DNA of 64,000 nt from Macropodus opercularis (taxonomy: Eukaryota; Chordata; Actinopteri; Anabantiformes; Osphronemidae), in NCBI GenBank assembly GCA_030770545.1, contig CM061106.1:9528001-9592000 (forward strand), written 5' to 3'. The notes beneath the pieces were generated by a model. That model saw only the letters and a list, made by a program, of their open reading frames with translations. It had not been told where the DNA came from and made no database searches. Of this stretch, positions 1-9,790 are shown in pieces. Both the position numbers and the translations under genes were made by a program. Each line of letters begins with the position of its first letter. The first letter of the stretch is position 1.

Positions 1-1306
1 TATTTTGTTTGATTTTACTTTCCAACAAAGGCTGCAATGCCTTGTTTTTTTGGACAGATGCTGGAGGGTAAGTGTCTGAATTTATTGACCCGAACTGTTT
101 GTTTGACTTTGTGCATTGAGAAATTTTGATGTTTTTACTAATATATCTAATCAAATGTATCTTGATCTATTTTGAACAGGTTTGTTTGTTTGCGTTTTAA
201 TATGTTAGTAGATAAATAAAAGTGGGCTGTCTGCTAAACTTTATTATTGAGGAAGCCCTGAGAGAAGAAACCAGGTGAAATCAAAGGTTTTCAGTCAGTT
301 ATTGTTTGCGTTTTAATATGTTACTACGAATGTTAATCTATATTTCTGTGTTATGAAATCATGTAAAACAAATATCCAGTCTAAGATGGTTTGATGATTA
401 ATCATCGCGTGCGTCTGCTCATTGTCAACAGGCAGACGGTGGACTTCAGCATCTTCGCGGCTCCCACAGCGGTTTGTCTGGAAGTAAGGAGGCCTCGAAC
501 GCACCATCACACGTGTCACACTGGAGTCAAAGTGCAGCTAACGGCTAGCGGCTAATGTGGCTAGCGCTAGCTTGTGTATTAGCGTAGCTCAGAAAGGCAC
601 CAGCGTAGAGCGCCCCCATCTTAGTCTGGACCGGTTACGTTTTGGTGCCGGTTCGTAAAGTCACATCTGGGCTCCGGAACCGAGAAGGCGGTGAAATCCG
701 GTATTTTATGTAACTGACGGCTGAACAGAGCAAAGGACCGAGTTAGCTTCTGCTATTTGTACAGCCCGGACTAGCGTTAGCAAACATGTTGTACTGTGCG
801 TTATGCTAATTCCTTTAATATAATAACGTAATAATATATATATAATATTTTATCAAAAAGCTCGTGTTACAAAAGCAGTTTTTCACTCCCTCTAGACATT
901 TTCAAAGAGAGAGAGAGTTTATTGTCGCTTTACTTTTCATCTTATCAGACTCGTAGTTCAAATAGCAAATCATTAGTAAAAAGTGACTTTTCCAAATGCA
1001 GTTGATTAAGTTCTGCCATTAAACAGTATAGGAGACGTTTTCCAGGTGTGAGTCCACAAGGACATAGATTCAAAGTTCCAGGGGCTAAAGCTGGAATATG
1101 TGTATTATATATGTATTTGTTGTGTTGAACTGAGTTTCTGTGTTTGGAACAGACACCACACAGTTGTCTCCTGCTGCAGCACCGGCCTCCTCAGAGCACA
1201 CGTATGTTTAATGTTCCACATGATATTGTTGTTGTTTATTATTGATGACTTCATTGCTGTAGCATTAGTAGAGTAACGTGTGTGTCTCTGTCTCTTCCAC
1301 CTTCAG
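1..1306. other. Non-coding stretch, no gene recognised
   Basis: I see no convincing coding exon here. The stretch is AT-rich, with a short block around 535-600 dense in GCTAGC-like words and a purine run near 905-920. A possible small exon at 1151-1200 lies between a CAG acceptor and a GTATGT donor. Its frame can be joined to the exon at 1307-1338, but it resembles nothing I know. Confidence 0.5.
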
Positions 1307-2923
1307 GCCTCTCTCCCCATATAAGCGGCTTGTCGCGGGTACGTCATCGAGTGTCACATACACCTGATGACTCCACGCGTGTTCTGTGCGTGAGGTTATA
1401 ATTTATTAGTCTTCATCTGTGGAAAAGGACACGTGATGATTTTCATGTTTCTACCTCAGTGCCTCAGTGATCTTCTAGGCTCTCAGGCGTCTCAGCCTGT
1501 GGCCACACAACAGGAGCATTTCCCTGCTCATATGTGGCAAAGCGTAGCAGGATGGCAGGAGAAGACAAACCTAGTTAAAGGAAGAAGCACATCTACAGCT
1601 AGAGTCAGCGTTTGTCTGTGGAAAAGCTGCATTGATTTTATGTGTGAATATTCCCACGTGCAAACACTTCTGACATCCACCCTGTCATTGTGTGTGTTTG
1701 GGTGTTTTTCCCACTCAGTGGTTCCCACTATTGTCGCTGTGGGATGTGTGAGCCTCCTGGTGTTTGTAATAATCCTGGGTGGTTTCCACATCCGAGCCAC
1801 ACACCAGCAGCATGAGAGACCAGGAGAACGGCAAGAGGAACGAGGTGGACTGGGATGACTCCGCCCTCACCATCACTGTCAACCCCATGGAGGTAGATCA
1901 ACACACAACACTTTTTGGCCAGTGAGAAACCGTGAACCAATTCACCTTCTCAACAGTTCTGTCAGGTCTCCAGCCTTGACAGCCTGCTAATAGTTTTAGT
2001 AGATATTGTGACTGTGGCCTAGTTTTCTCAGCGTTTTGATGATTAGCAGGTCTGTGGGGATGTGAACAGAGGCTTTGCAGAGTTTCTTGCACTTGCAAGG
2101 AAAAGAATGTGACTATTTTATGTGCAACCAACTAATAACGTGTTTGGTGCAGCTCCACTGTTGGTGCTTTTCTAATAGAGTCCTGATTAGTTTTCCAGGA
2201 CGTTTTGTTGTTTGACAGCTAGTTGCAACGATGCAGCAGCTGCATGTGCAGCAGTCTGTCGTAACACAAACCACACGATTCAGTTGCTTCACATCACATC
2301 GCTGCTTAGTAAATAAAAGGTTTATGTGAATTCGGTTCAACTTCAGTGATGCTGTGGGGCTTGGGCTCTCTTTCAGCCACAGTAAGTGATGAATGGTGAG
2401 AAGGGAAATAAAAGCTCTCTGGGCTCCATGAGTGTCCTGAAAAGCTGAGTTCAGAGTCATCTTTAGTTCTTCTAGTCTTTCTGCTCTCATCATAACCAGT
2501 TCGCTGAGTGTGTTGTGTGCAGTTCACTGTCAGGCTGTGACATGATGATCAGGGTGGTGTCCCAGAAATCACTGAGCTGAACCCTGAACTCTGAGGAGGA
2601 AAGTTGATGAGTCATCAGTGGGTCTCAGATTTACCACCATGTTAATCCAGTGGCTTCAGAAATGATCATGTGTGGCATCATTACACATTTAGTTTCATTT
2701 CAGGTTTGTATAAATTCAGCAGTGACTCTCCTCAACCCCATCTTCTCTCTCCCTCTCTGACACAGACGTACCAGGACCAGCACAGCAGGAAAGAGGAGGA
2801 AGATGACATCACCAGCGCTGAGTCAGAGAGCGATGAAGACGAGGAGGGCGGGAGCCTGAAGAGCAGCAGGGGGCCAGCAGACAGCAGCAGCTGGAGTGGG
2901 ATGACTCCACCCTCACTGACTGA
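1307..2923 (+). pseudogene. clstn1: Calsyntenin C-terminal exons (TM segment and acidic tail), frameshifted
   Basis: Calsyntenins are single-pass cadherin-family proteins of neurons whose cytoplasmic tail binds kinesin light chain through WDDS-type motifs. Three exons can be read. 1307-1338 ends in Ala-Val. 1719-1892 encodes a hydrophobic membrane segment starting VVPTIVAVGCVSLLVF, then MRDQENGKRNEVDWDDSAL and TITVNPME. 2766-2923 encodes TYQDQHS, an acidic DDITSAESES stretch, and a terminal QQQLEWDDSTLTD before TGA. The membrane part (frame of 1721) and the MRDQ tail (frame of 1812) are out of register by one base near 1805-1811. A second shift near 2875-2882 puts the last WDDS motif out of frame. 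Intron phase 0 between the last two exons is kept. METY at the exon junction and the tail order fit CLSTN1 best from memory. The cadherin and LNS ectodomain exons are not in the window, so this is a truncated copy or the end of a gene that starts further left. Confidence 0.8.
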
Positions 2924-4781
2924 AACACTCACCAACATACGCTCATCACCAGCTCAGATCCTAATACTCACTGCTTCACACAGGTTTTCCTGTTGTTATC
3001 TTAGTGGTGCTACTCAGCGTAGTGAGCTCATCACCAGGTTGTTGGTTTGTACTGTTTAGTTTGTATTCGTTATACTTACATTTGCTTTGATCTGAGTGTG
3101 GAAGACAACCCTGCACTTTGTTTTCTCTCACACATGAGGCTTCAGGTGGAGAATATTTTTTTGCTGTGAATATTCTTGCTCCGTGCTTTTAGATTGTTTG
3201 GCACTAAGCTCACATGTAGCTTTAAGTTTTCCTGGCTTGTAGTCCACTGTACAACAAAATGCCTCCAGTAAATGGACGCATTAATTTTTTTTCTTCTTTT
3301 CCTGCATGAGAATATTTGAGAAGTCTATGTGTAGAGAACAATTAGTTTTAACAGATTTTCTAAATCTAAACAAACCCATGTAATTAGTCAGTGTGTTGGT
3401 GGAGGCGTCCTCAACAGGGTCCACTCTCTAAAATGACTCAGTACGTGATGTAGAACATTTGTGTCACGGAGGCTCTAGCATGTTGCTGCATTTCTGCTAA
3501 AGCTGCTCCATCCTGCTTGTAGAAAAATGTCTGCTTCATGCTGAGAAACCTGCTCAGTGGAGGTTTCATGACAGAGAGGCGTCCATTTAGTTGTTCATGT
3601 CTTATTTGAAGCTTTGCTTTAGAGGCTTGTGGTGGAAATGTAGTGACCAGTGTCTCCTCCTTGCTGACTTGGACTTGGACTGAACGGAGGCCAGGTCTGA
3701 GCTGGATGAGATGGGAGCGACTTTTGCTGATCATGGTGCAAATAGCAGGACTAACAAAATGCATCTGTGCTATTTTATTTGTGGCTTTTATTAGTTTCAT
3801 GTTAGTTTTGTCAGAGCTGGTGATTGGTTGTTCTTTCAGTTTATTGTAACTATAGTTCATCACTGGTTTCATTATTAGTGACTAATGTTTTTCATAGACG
3901 TCATGTGTCCATGTTGATGTGTAGAGGAAGTAGAATAATGTTGTGTCTTCTATAGATATTGGACTGAGTTAAGCTTTAAATCTGTTCAGTACATAATAGT
4001 GAGTTGCTGTGGCAGCGTAGCTGGACATACTGTTGACCTGCCTGTGTGTATAGTGGAGGGTGTTTCTGAACAGAGTCCTGTTGCCTGAGTTGTTGAGAAA
4101 TGAGCTTGAGAGCAGCATGAAAGTCAAAGTGTATGAGGCTGTCAGCTGTAAAATTCTGTCAAACGCTCACTGTCCACGTTCGATCTGCAGCTTAAAGCAC
4201 AAAACCACGGGTCACTGCTGTGTGAACACTCTGACTCTGAAGTCAAGTCTCCTCAGTGATGACACCACCTCCAGCTTTTCTGGTTCAGCTCCTGAGTTAA
4301 GTGTCTATTGGTTGAAATGAATGTCAGCCTAACACAGTGTTTCCCAACCTGTTGGAGCCTCAGCACATGTTTTACATTAGAAAACCACACGACACACCAC
4401 CAATCAAAAATGCCACAAGAAGCAGATGTAATGAAAATCTAGTGTCAGTTTATTTGATAGAGGGAAAGAGGTGAGTGCTTATACATGCAAGGAGATATAA
4501 TCACACTGGAAGAAACATTTCATAGATCAGATAAATATTTAGTTAATTCTGAGGAGATAAGAATAAGAAAACATGTATAAATAATTATTTCTATATGTAC
4601 ATACAAGTTGAACCTGATGTAGTATAATCATGTGTTTATTTGTTTGTTGTCCATCCTTGACTGACTAATAAAGTTTCCGTCTTTAAATCTGAGTGAGTTG
4701 TGTCTGTTTTTCTGAGCTGCAGTTCAACCAGAAGGTGAGTAATGAGACCAGATGTGTGTCAGGGTGTTTCCGGCCTAAGGA
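2924..4781 (+). other. Probable 3' UTR / intergenic, with a polyadenylation signal
   Basis: No coding region is supported. A canonical AATAAA lies at 4667-4672, about 1.7 kb after the calsyntenin stop, and could end its transcript. The rest is ordinary AT-rich sequence. Confidence 0.4.
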
Positions 4782-5019
4782 TGACGTCAGTGCTTCTATG
4801 TTTCCTACTCGTTGTCCGTCGTTGTGTGATCCAGAAGCTTTTGTCTCCACTCCGCCACCTAGTGGCGCTTTACCGTCGGTGCTATGACTCCTCTGATCCT
4901 TCACTGGCTCCATTTAACTGACGCTCTCACGCTGCGTGTGTCCATGTGTCCAGGTCGTGTTTTGAATTGAAGTCCTCCATGACGTGCGTCACAGAACGTG
5001 ACGTCACATAACCTATAAA
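4782..5019 (+). promoter_or_regulatory. Promoter with two CRE palindromes and a TATA box
   Basis: The full CRE palindrome TGACGTCA occurs twice, at 4782-4789 and 4999-5006. A TATA box (CTATAAAA) follows at 5013-5020, and the predicted start codon of the proline-rich protein is about 250 bp further on. A TATA box close behind a perfect CRE suggests control by CREB/ATF factors, which is an inference from the motifs. The presumed 5' UTR contains a run of GCTAA-type words at 5085-5128. Confidence 0.65.
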
Positions 5020-5270
5020 AGCCGCTGAGGCCTCTGAAACGGCCCCTTTGCATCTGGACCTTTGACCCGTTGCAAAGTCTGACAGCTAATTGCTAACTGC
5101 TAACAGCTAACTGCTAACAGCTAATTGCTTATTATTAAAATAATTGCCAGTTTTTGGACAGAAACCAACTTCAGTTTTGGATTAATCTACGCCTGCGGAT
5201 TATTCTTTAGAGTTTTTTTTAAAACCAACCGCTTTTTTCAAAGCGCTCAGCTTCGTCCCTCCAGCACCGG

Positions 5271-7101
5271 ATGGCCGGACGCCCCTGGGAGCAGCAGCGG
5301 CCTGGAGTCGGACATCAGCCCCCACGTCGTGCCGGTAGGTTTGGACACTAGCTTCCTTCTCTTTGCTAGAAAAATAACGTGAACTGTGTGTTAACTACTT
5401 ACTATAATATTATCATGTGTTAACTACTTACTATAATATTATCATGTGTTAACTACTTACTATGTTATTATCATGTGCTTAACTACTTACTATGTTATTG
5501 TCAAGGGGCTGTGATTTGAATACGTCGCTATTTTGCTGTCACTGTATTAAATTTTCCGATTTTATTATTTAAACTTTGGTCAAAAAGCCAAATGGCGGAC
5601 GGAGCTTTTTTTTTAATACAGACATAAACTATGTTGTCACTATGGAAACGAGAAAGCATGAATGTTGTTGTACTGTGAACGCAGCATCATGTGACGTCAT
5701 CCTGTGTCCATTCAAAATAGCAGCTGCTGCATCATGAAACTTTACTTGATCCACAGTATTATGACAGATATTAGTAGTGAATGAGTCAGTGAGTTCATGT
5801 TGAATGTAGTAGCTGAGTATAATTTATGGTGAACAACCATAAAACACTGATTCACTACTTACTTTACTTTGTCTTTCTATTACTTTCAAAGGATTCATGT
5901 TCACAGTGATGGACACTGTAACATGTAGTGTAGTATAGGGGGATGTAATGTAATGTAGTGTTGTATAGTATCATTTAGTGTAATTAGTTTAGATTCACCA
6001 TGAAATGTTTAGGATCTAGTTGGCGTGAAAATACTAATTCTGTAGTCTGGCTCCTCTGACTGACATTAGCTTGTTATGTTGGGACACAGAACTTTACTGT
6101 GAAGTGCCAACGTGCTGGGAACGTGTTACATGCTGATGCATGAGGTTCAGTTCCTGCGGTGTTGACAGTTAGTGGGTGGTAGGGATGTAAATGTGCTTTT
6201 CATGCTTTCCTGCCTCTTGTCTGTGCAGAATATGACGTTTGCTCTGTCACATTTCTCCCCAGGTGGCTGGTGGACTCCGCCCCCTGATGAGCGGGAGGGG
6301 GACGTGTGGATGGACGACGTGCTGCAGGCTGGTGGTGGAGCAGCCCATCTCCATCCTCCACCTCAGGGTTTCCGTGCACCACACATTGGAATGGACAGGA
6401 GAGAGCAGGCTCCTCCCATTCCTCCCTTCGCTCCCTTTCACTTTCCTCCTCCTGTCCCTCACCCCTTCATCCCTCCCTTTGTTCCTCCTGTCCCTCACCC
6501 CTTCATCCCTCCCTTTGCTCGTCCTGTCCCTCACCCCTTCATCCCTCCCTTTGCTCCTCCTGTCCCTCACCCCTTCATCCCTCCCTTTGCTCGTCCTGTC
6601 CCTCACCCCTTCATCCCTCCCTTTGCTCGTCCTGTCCCTCACCCCTTCGTTCCTCCCTTTGTTCGTCCTGTCCCTCACCCCTTCGTCCCTCCCTTTGCTC
6701 GTCCTGTCCCTCACCCCTTCGTCCCTCCCTTTGCTCCTCCTGTCCCTCACCCCTTCGTCCCTCCCTTTGCTCGTCCTGTCCCTCACCCCTTCGTCCCTCC
6801 CTTTGTTCGTCCTGCTCCTATTCCTCGTGTTGTTCGTCCTGCTCCTATTCCTCGTGTTGTTCGTCCTGCTCCTATCCCTCGTGTTGTTCGTCCTGCTCCT
6901 ATTCCTCGTGTTGTTCGTCCTGCTCCTATCCCTCGTGTTGTTCCTCCTGCTCCTATCCCTCGTGTTGTTCCTCCTGCTCCTATTTCTCGTGTTGTTCCTC
7001 CTGCTCCTATCCCTCGTCTTGTTCCTATTCCTCCCTTTGTTCCTCCTGACCCTGCTCGGGCTCCAGAACATTTCTTCCGTCCCATTTCCCCTTGTTGCTA
7101 A
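5271..7101 (+). CDS. Proline-rich tandem-repeat protein (two exons), unknown family
   Basis: I do not recognise the family. Exon 1 runs 5271-5334 (ATG, 64 nt, GTAGGT donor). Exon 2 starts at 6263 after a CCCCAG acceptor and runs to TAA at 7099-7101. Joined, they give 903 nt, that is 300 residues, with intron phase kept. The protein begins MAGRPWEQQRPGVGH, passes through a WWTPPPDEREGDVWMDDV segment, then ten 12-residue units of type PPVPHPFIPPFA (6448-6807) and eight 9-residue units of type RPAPIPRVV (6808-7023). There is no signal peptide on the spliced start, and no membrane segment. Such a repeat suggests an extended polyproline structure or a scaffold; that is inference. The choice of frame rests on the exon 1 phase, because the repeat is open in several frames. 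An alternative is that splicing continues into the exon at 7129-7370, which is in another frame. Confidence 0.55.
5385..5504. repeat. Short tandem repeat in intron 1
   Basis: About four copies of a 28-29-bp unit beginning TGTGTTAACTACTTACTAT lie just inside the intron of the proline-rich gene. The later copies have drifted (TATGTTATTATC). Confidence 0.85.
6448..7023 (+). repeat. Two-tier coding minisatellite: 36 bp x10, then 27 bp x8
   Basis: Ten 36-bp units (6448-6807) are followed without a gap by eight 27-bp units (6808-7023). Both periods are multiples of three, so no frame is broken. Units vary mainly at three sites: Pro/Arg at unit start, Ile/Val in the middle, and Ala/Val at the end of the 12-residue unit. 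Confidence 0.95.
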
Positions 7102-7128
7102 CGTTGGCCCCTCTCTTTCTGTTTTTAG

Positions 7129-7414
7129 GGACCTCTACCCTGCAGCTGCCCTGATGGACAGTCCTCCTCCTGAGGAGCTTTCTACCATCGACTATAACGA
7201 TGATGGAGCCAGCACGTTTGGCTCCATTGAAAGCTTCGAGGAGGAGGACGACCATAGGGCTGCGGTCTCTTGTGGGCGTGGTTCCCCCACAGAGAGAAGC
7301 AGGGAAGGAGGTGACGAGGCGGGACCGTCCTCCAAGAGGCAGAGGCGGCCTGACAGCGACTCTGACTGAGGTCAGAGGTGCTGCTGTTCTCTGTGCCGCC
7401 TGCAGAAAGTAAAG
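7129..7414 (+). other. Candidate further exon with acidic tail and basic KRQRR motif
   Basis: A good acceptor (pyrimidine tract then TTTTTAG) precedes an open stretch to TGA at 7368-7370, and a GTTAGT donor follows at 7415. The product would contain DYNDDGASTFGSIESFEEED and end with PSSKRQRRPDSDSD, which looks like a nuclear-localisation motif next to acidic residues. Its frame needs two bases from the previous exon, but I find no good donor in the repeat region to supply them. It may therefore be an alternative terminal exon of the proline-rich gene, or its 3' UTR. Confidence 0.4.
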
Positions 7415-8859
7415 GTTAGTACAAGCTTCTTATCAAAACACAAAGATCAATATAATATTCATGTGCTGTTACTAACGTTTGTGTTCTAGTTTTTCTCCTC
7501 CTTGAACCGACACCTTATCGCGGTGGAGGAGTTTGTGTGCCCGAATGATCCTAGGAGCTATGTCGTCTGGGCTAAATGCTCCTGGTAGGGTCTCCATGAC
7601 AACCAGCTCCTAGGAGACGGGCCAGACTAAGAGCGGTTCATCTCTCTCAGTAGGAGCCGGTGCGATGTAGGTCATGTAGCAGTGGAGAGGTGTTGCTGGA
7701 ACGTCCCACCAGGAGGAGGCCCAGAGGAAAACCAGGACTCACTAGAGGCAACGCTAAAGGTCACTACACACTGATGCTGACACGTGGTACTGATGGTGTT
7801 TTATTTATTGCTTCATGACATTTATAGAAAGTCCTGAAAGGCCACTTTCTGAGCAGCTGGACTCAGCAGCATCTTTCTTTTCTCACTCCATAACCTTGGT
7901 TAATGTATATGTGTTGTTTTCATGAGCATGTTCGTGACTCTTTCATCCTGCCTTCTTTCAGGACCAGTACAGAGCCATGGCTCAGCCCTGCAGGATTGTG
8001 TAGTGGTGTGACAGCCCCTGCAGCTGAACGTGGGAAGAACCAAAGTGATGGTGACGTTCTCCAACAGACAGCACATCAGCCAGGAGCACCGGCATCATCA
8101 TCATCATCTACGATGAGATGGCTCCAGAATTATTGGACTAGCAGTCAGAGCCCTCTCCACCCTCCACCTTTGACCCCAGGGACTCACTCACGGCCTGGAC
8201 GCCCCCTCACACCCCCACCCCTTTACCCCAACCACCACCCAAGCTCAGCTACCAGCCTCCACACTAGAACCCTCTTCAGCCCTAACTCCCACTTCCTCCC
8301 ATAGACTCATGGACTCTCAGGCTGATCATCTGTGTAATACAGGTGCATACAGAGATTTTGTTTTACTATCTGCCTCAAACTTCCCCCTGGGGACAAATAA
8401 AGTGTTTTGAACTGAACTGAATTGACAAAGGTGATGTCTTCATGTTACAATGGTCAACAAACGTACACAGCAGGTCTTTGTTTAAGAGGTTGAAGCAGAA
8501 GCTCCAGGGACACTTCAGACACTTTTGCTTTATATCCAAATAACTTCAGATAAATAGATGATGTGTGTATGTAGACGGTAAATTAACAGTAGAAACATTT
8601 TTTATCACACTGGAAGCAGAAAATGAAAAGCAACTGTACAGTTTGCTGAAACAAAAACAATGCAGGGCTTTAAAATACCCGTCTCTGAAGACAAAGCCTA
8701 AGCAGGACGGTTCTACCACAGAGTCAACACTCAACAACAGGGTGATGAGCTTTGGTCGATCACATTCTCCTGGTAACGGCAGCATCTAAAGGTTGTTAGT
8801 CCTCATGATCAGTGGTTCAGGTCCTAAAGCTTTAATGAGCCTTTTGTCACGTCACTATA
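7415..8859. other. UTR/intergenic with repeat fragments
   Basis: No gene is supported. A TACTAAC branch-point-like word and a TTCTAG acceptor at 7481-7489 open a possible non-coding exon. Its sequence from about 7515 to 7640 (ATGATCCTAGGAGCTATG and neighbours) looks familiar to me from interspersed repeats, though I cannot name the family. At 8380-8425 a CCCCCTGGGGACAAATAAAG word followed by GAACT repeats looks like a LINE or SINE tail. Confidence 0.4.
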
Positions 8860-9790
8860 TAAATAAACTACGTTGAACTGAACCATCTAAAGACTCACCT
8901 CACCTACACACATCACAGGACAACTCAGCTGTGTTTCCATGGTAACCATCAGTGACCTCTGACCTTTATGTTTAAGCAAAGCAAGTTTGAGCCATTTGAC
9001 AGAATATTTGTGCGTTGAACAGAGTTTATGTCAAATGAATCTGTTCACATCAGGATAATTCTGATGATTAGTGCGTCTATGCAAATATCTACAAACGTGT
9101 GTGATTTACGTCTCACTTCTAAAATGTCACTCGACACTGACAGACCCACTGCTGAGACACAAAGCAACACAGAGACATAGAGGTGAACAGACGCTGAACA
9201 TTGTTCCATCCCAGCACTAAACACACTCTGAACACGCTGTGCTCTCATGGATTCAGCTCTGCCCTCAGTCCCTTCATGGACGTCTGCTGTCCTGGACGCA
9301 GTCTGTGGCCAGAGGTCAGACCTCTGCTCTACCAGCAGCATCTACTGCACAGAAACCTCCAGACTTCAACACCAGATCCTGGAGGAGACGGAGCCTTTCC
9401 ACAGCAGTGTGGCCCTGCAGCCAGTCTCCTACCAGCTGGAGGAAGAGGGACAGACAGAGCAGCTGTCTGTCAGGCAGGTGGGCAGGAAGCTGACAGACAA
9501 GAAGCAGGAGGACGGGAAAGACTCCTACTCTGCTAGACTGCAGGAGTTCAGACAGGAGTTGGATCTGCCTGAAGGACTGAACCCTGAAGCCGTCAGCTGC
9601 TCCATGGATCCAGACGGGAAGCTTCACATCCAGGCAGCCAAAGCTCCGAGTGTAGAGGAGGCTGAGAGAGAGGAGCTCAGAGAAAACACACAGAAGCAGC
9701 AGCTCACAGCATCAACCTGATCACAGTGATGATGGACCAATCACAGCAACGTTTGGTTTGTAGGAAGGTGAACTCATGTCCTCAGAGGCT
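8860..9790 (+). repeat. Segmental duplication copy 1 (partner 61,035-61,965)
   Basis: The block carrying hsp30 copy 1 is repeated in the same orientation near the right end of the window. From about 9,040 to 9,780 the two are almost identical by eye, while 8,860-9,035 is clearly more diverged. Homology stops after TTTGACATG at about 9,798. Confidence 0.9.
9234..9720 (+). pseudogene. hsp30: hsp30-type small heat-shock protein, copy 1, start lost and frameshifted
   Basis: The first frame (from 9234) reads LCSHGFSSALSPFMDVCC then SLWPEVRPLLYQQHLLHRNL, matching the start of fish hsp30, but the expected initiator is ACG (9234-9236). Near 9358-9366 homology moves to the frame of 9247, which carries the alpha-crystallin part: ILEETEPF, LSVRQVGRKL, EFRQELDLPEGLNPEAVSCS, ending at TGA 9718-9720. 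Compared with the family, about 15 residues before LSVRQVGRKL and a short stretch after it are missing, so part of the crystallin fold is lost. An ATG at 9247 opens 157 codons in the second frame, whose first 40 or so residues are unrelated to hsp30 because they read the old N-terminus out of frame. This could be a dead gene or a re-started one. Small heat-shock proteins act as ATP-independent chaperones; function here is doubtful. Confidence 0.8.

Noticed and set aside
6247..7085. Arg/Asp-rich and Gly-rich frames on the minus strand of the proline repeat
   Set aside because: Shadow frames of the tandem repeat, without splice context or promoter on that strand.
9000..9233. Heat-shock elements upstream of hsp30
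   Set aside because: I looked for alternating GAA/TTC triplets and found no convincing three-unit element in either copy.
9201..9536. hsp30 N-terminal frame starting upstream of the ACG
   Set aside because: The upstream codon is TTG, not ATG, and the frame leaves hsp30 homology near 9,360; treated as part of the pseudogene.
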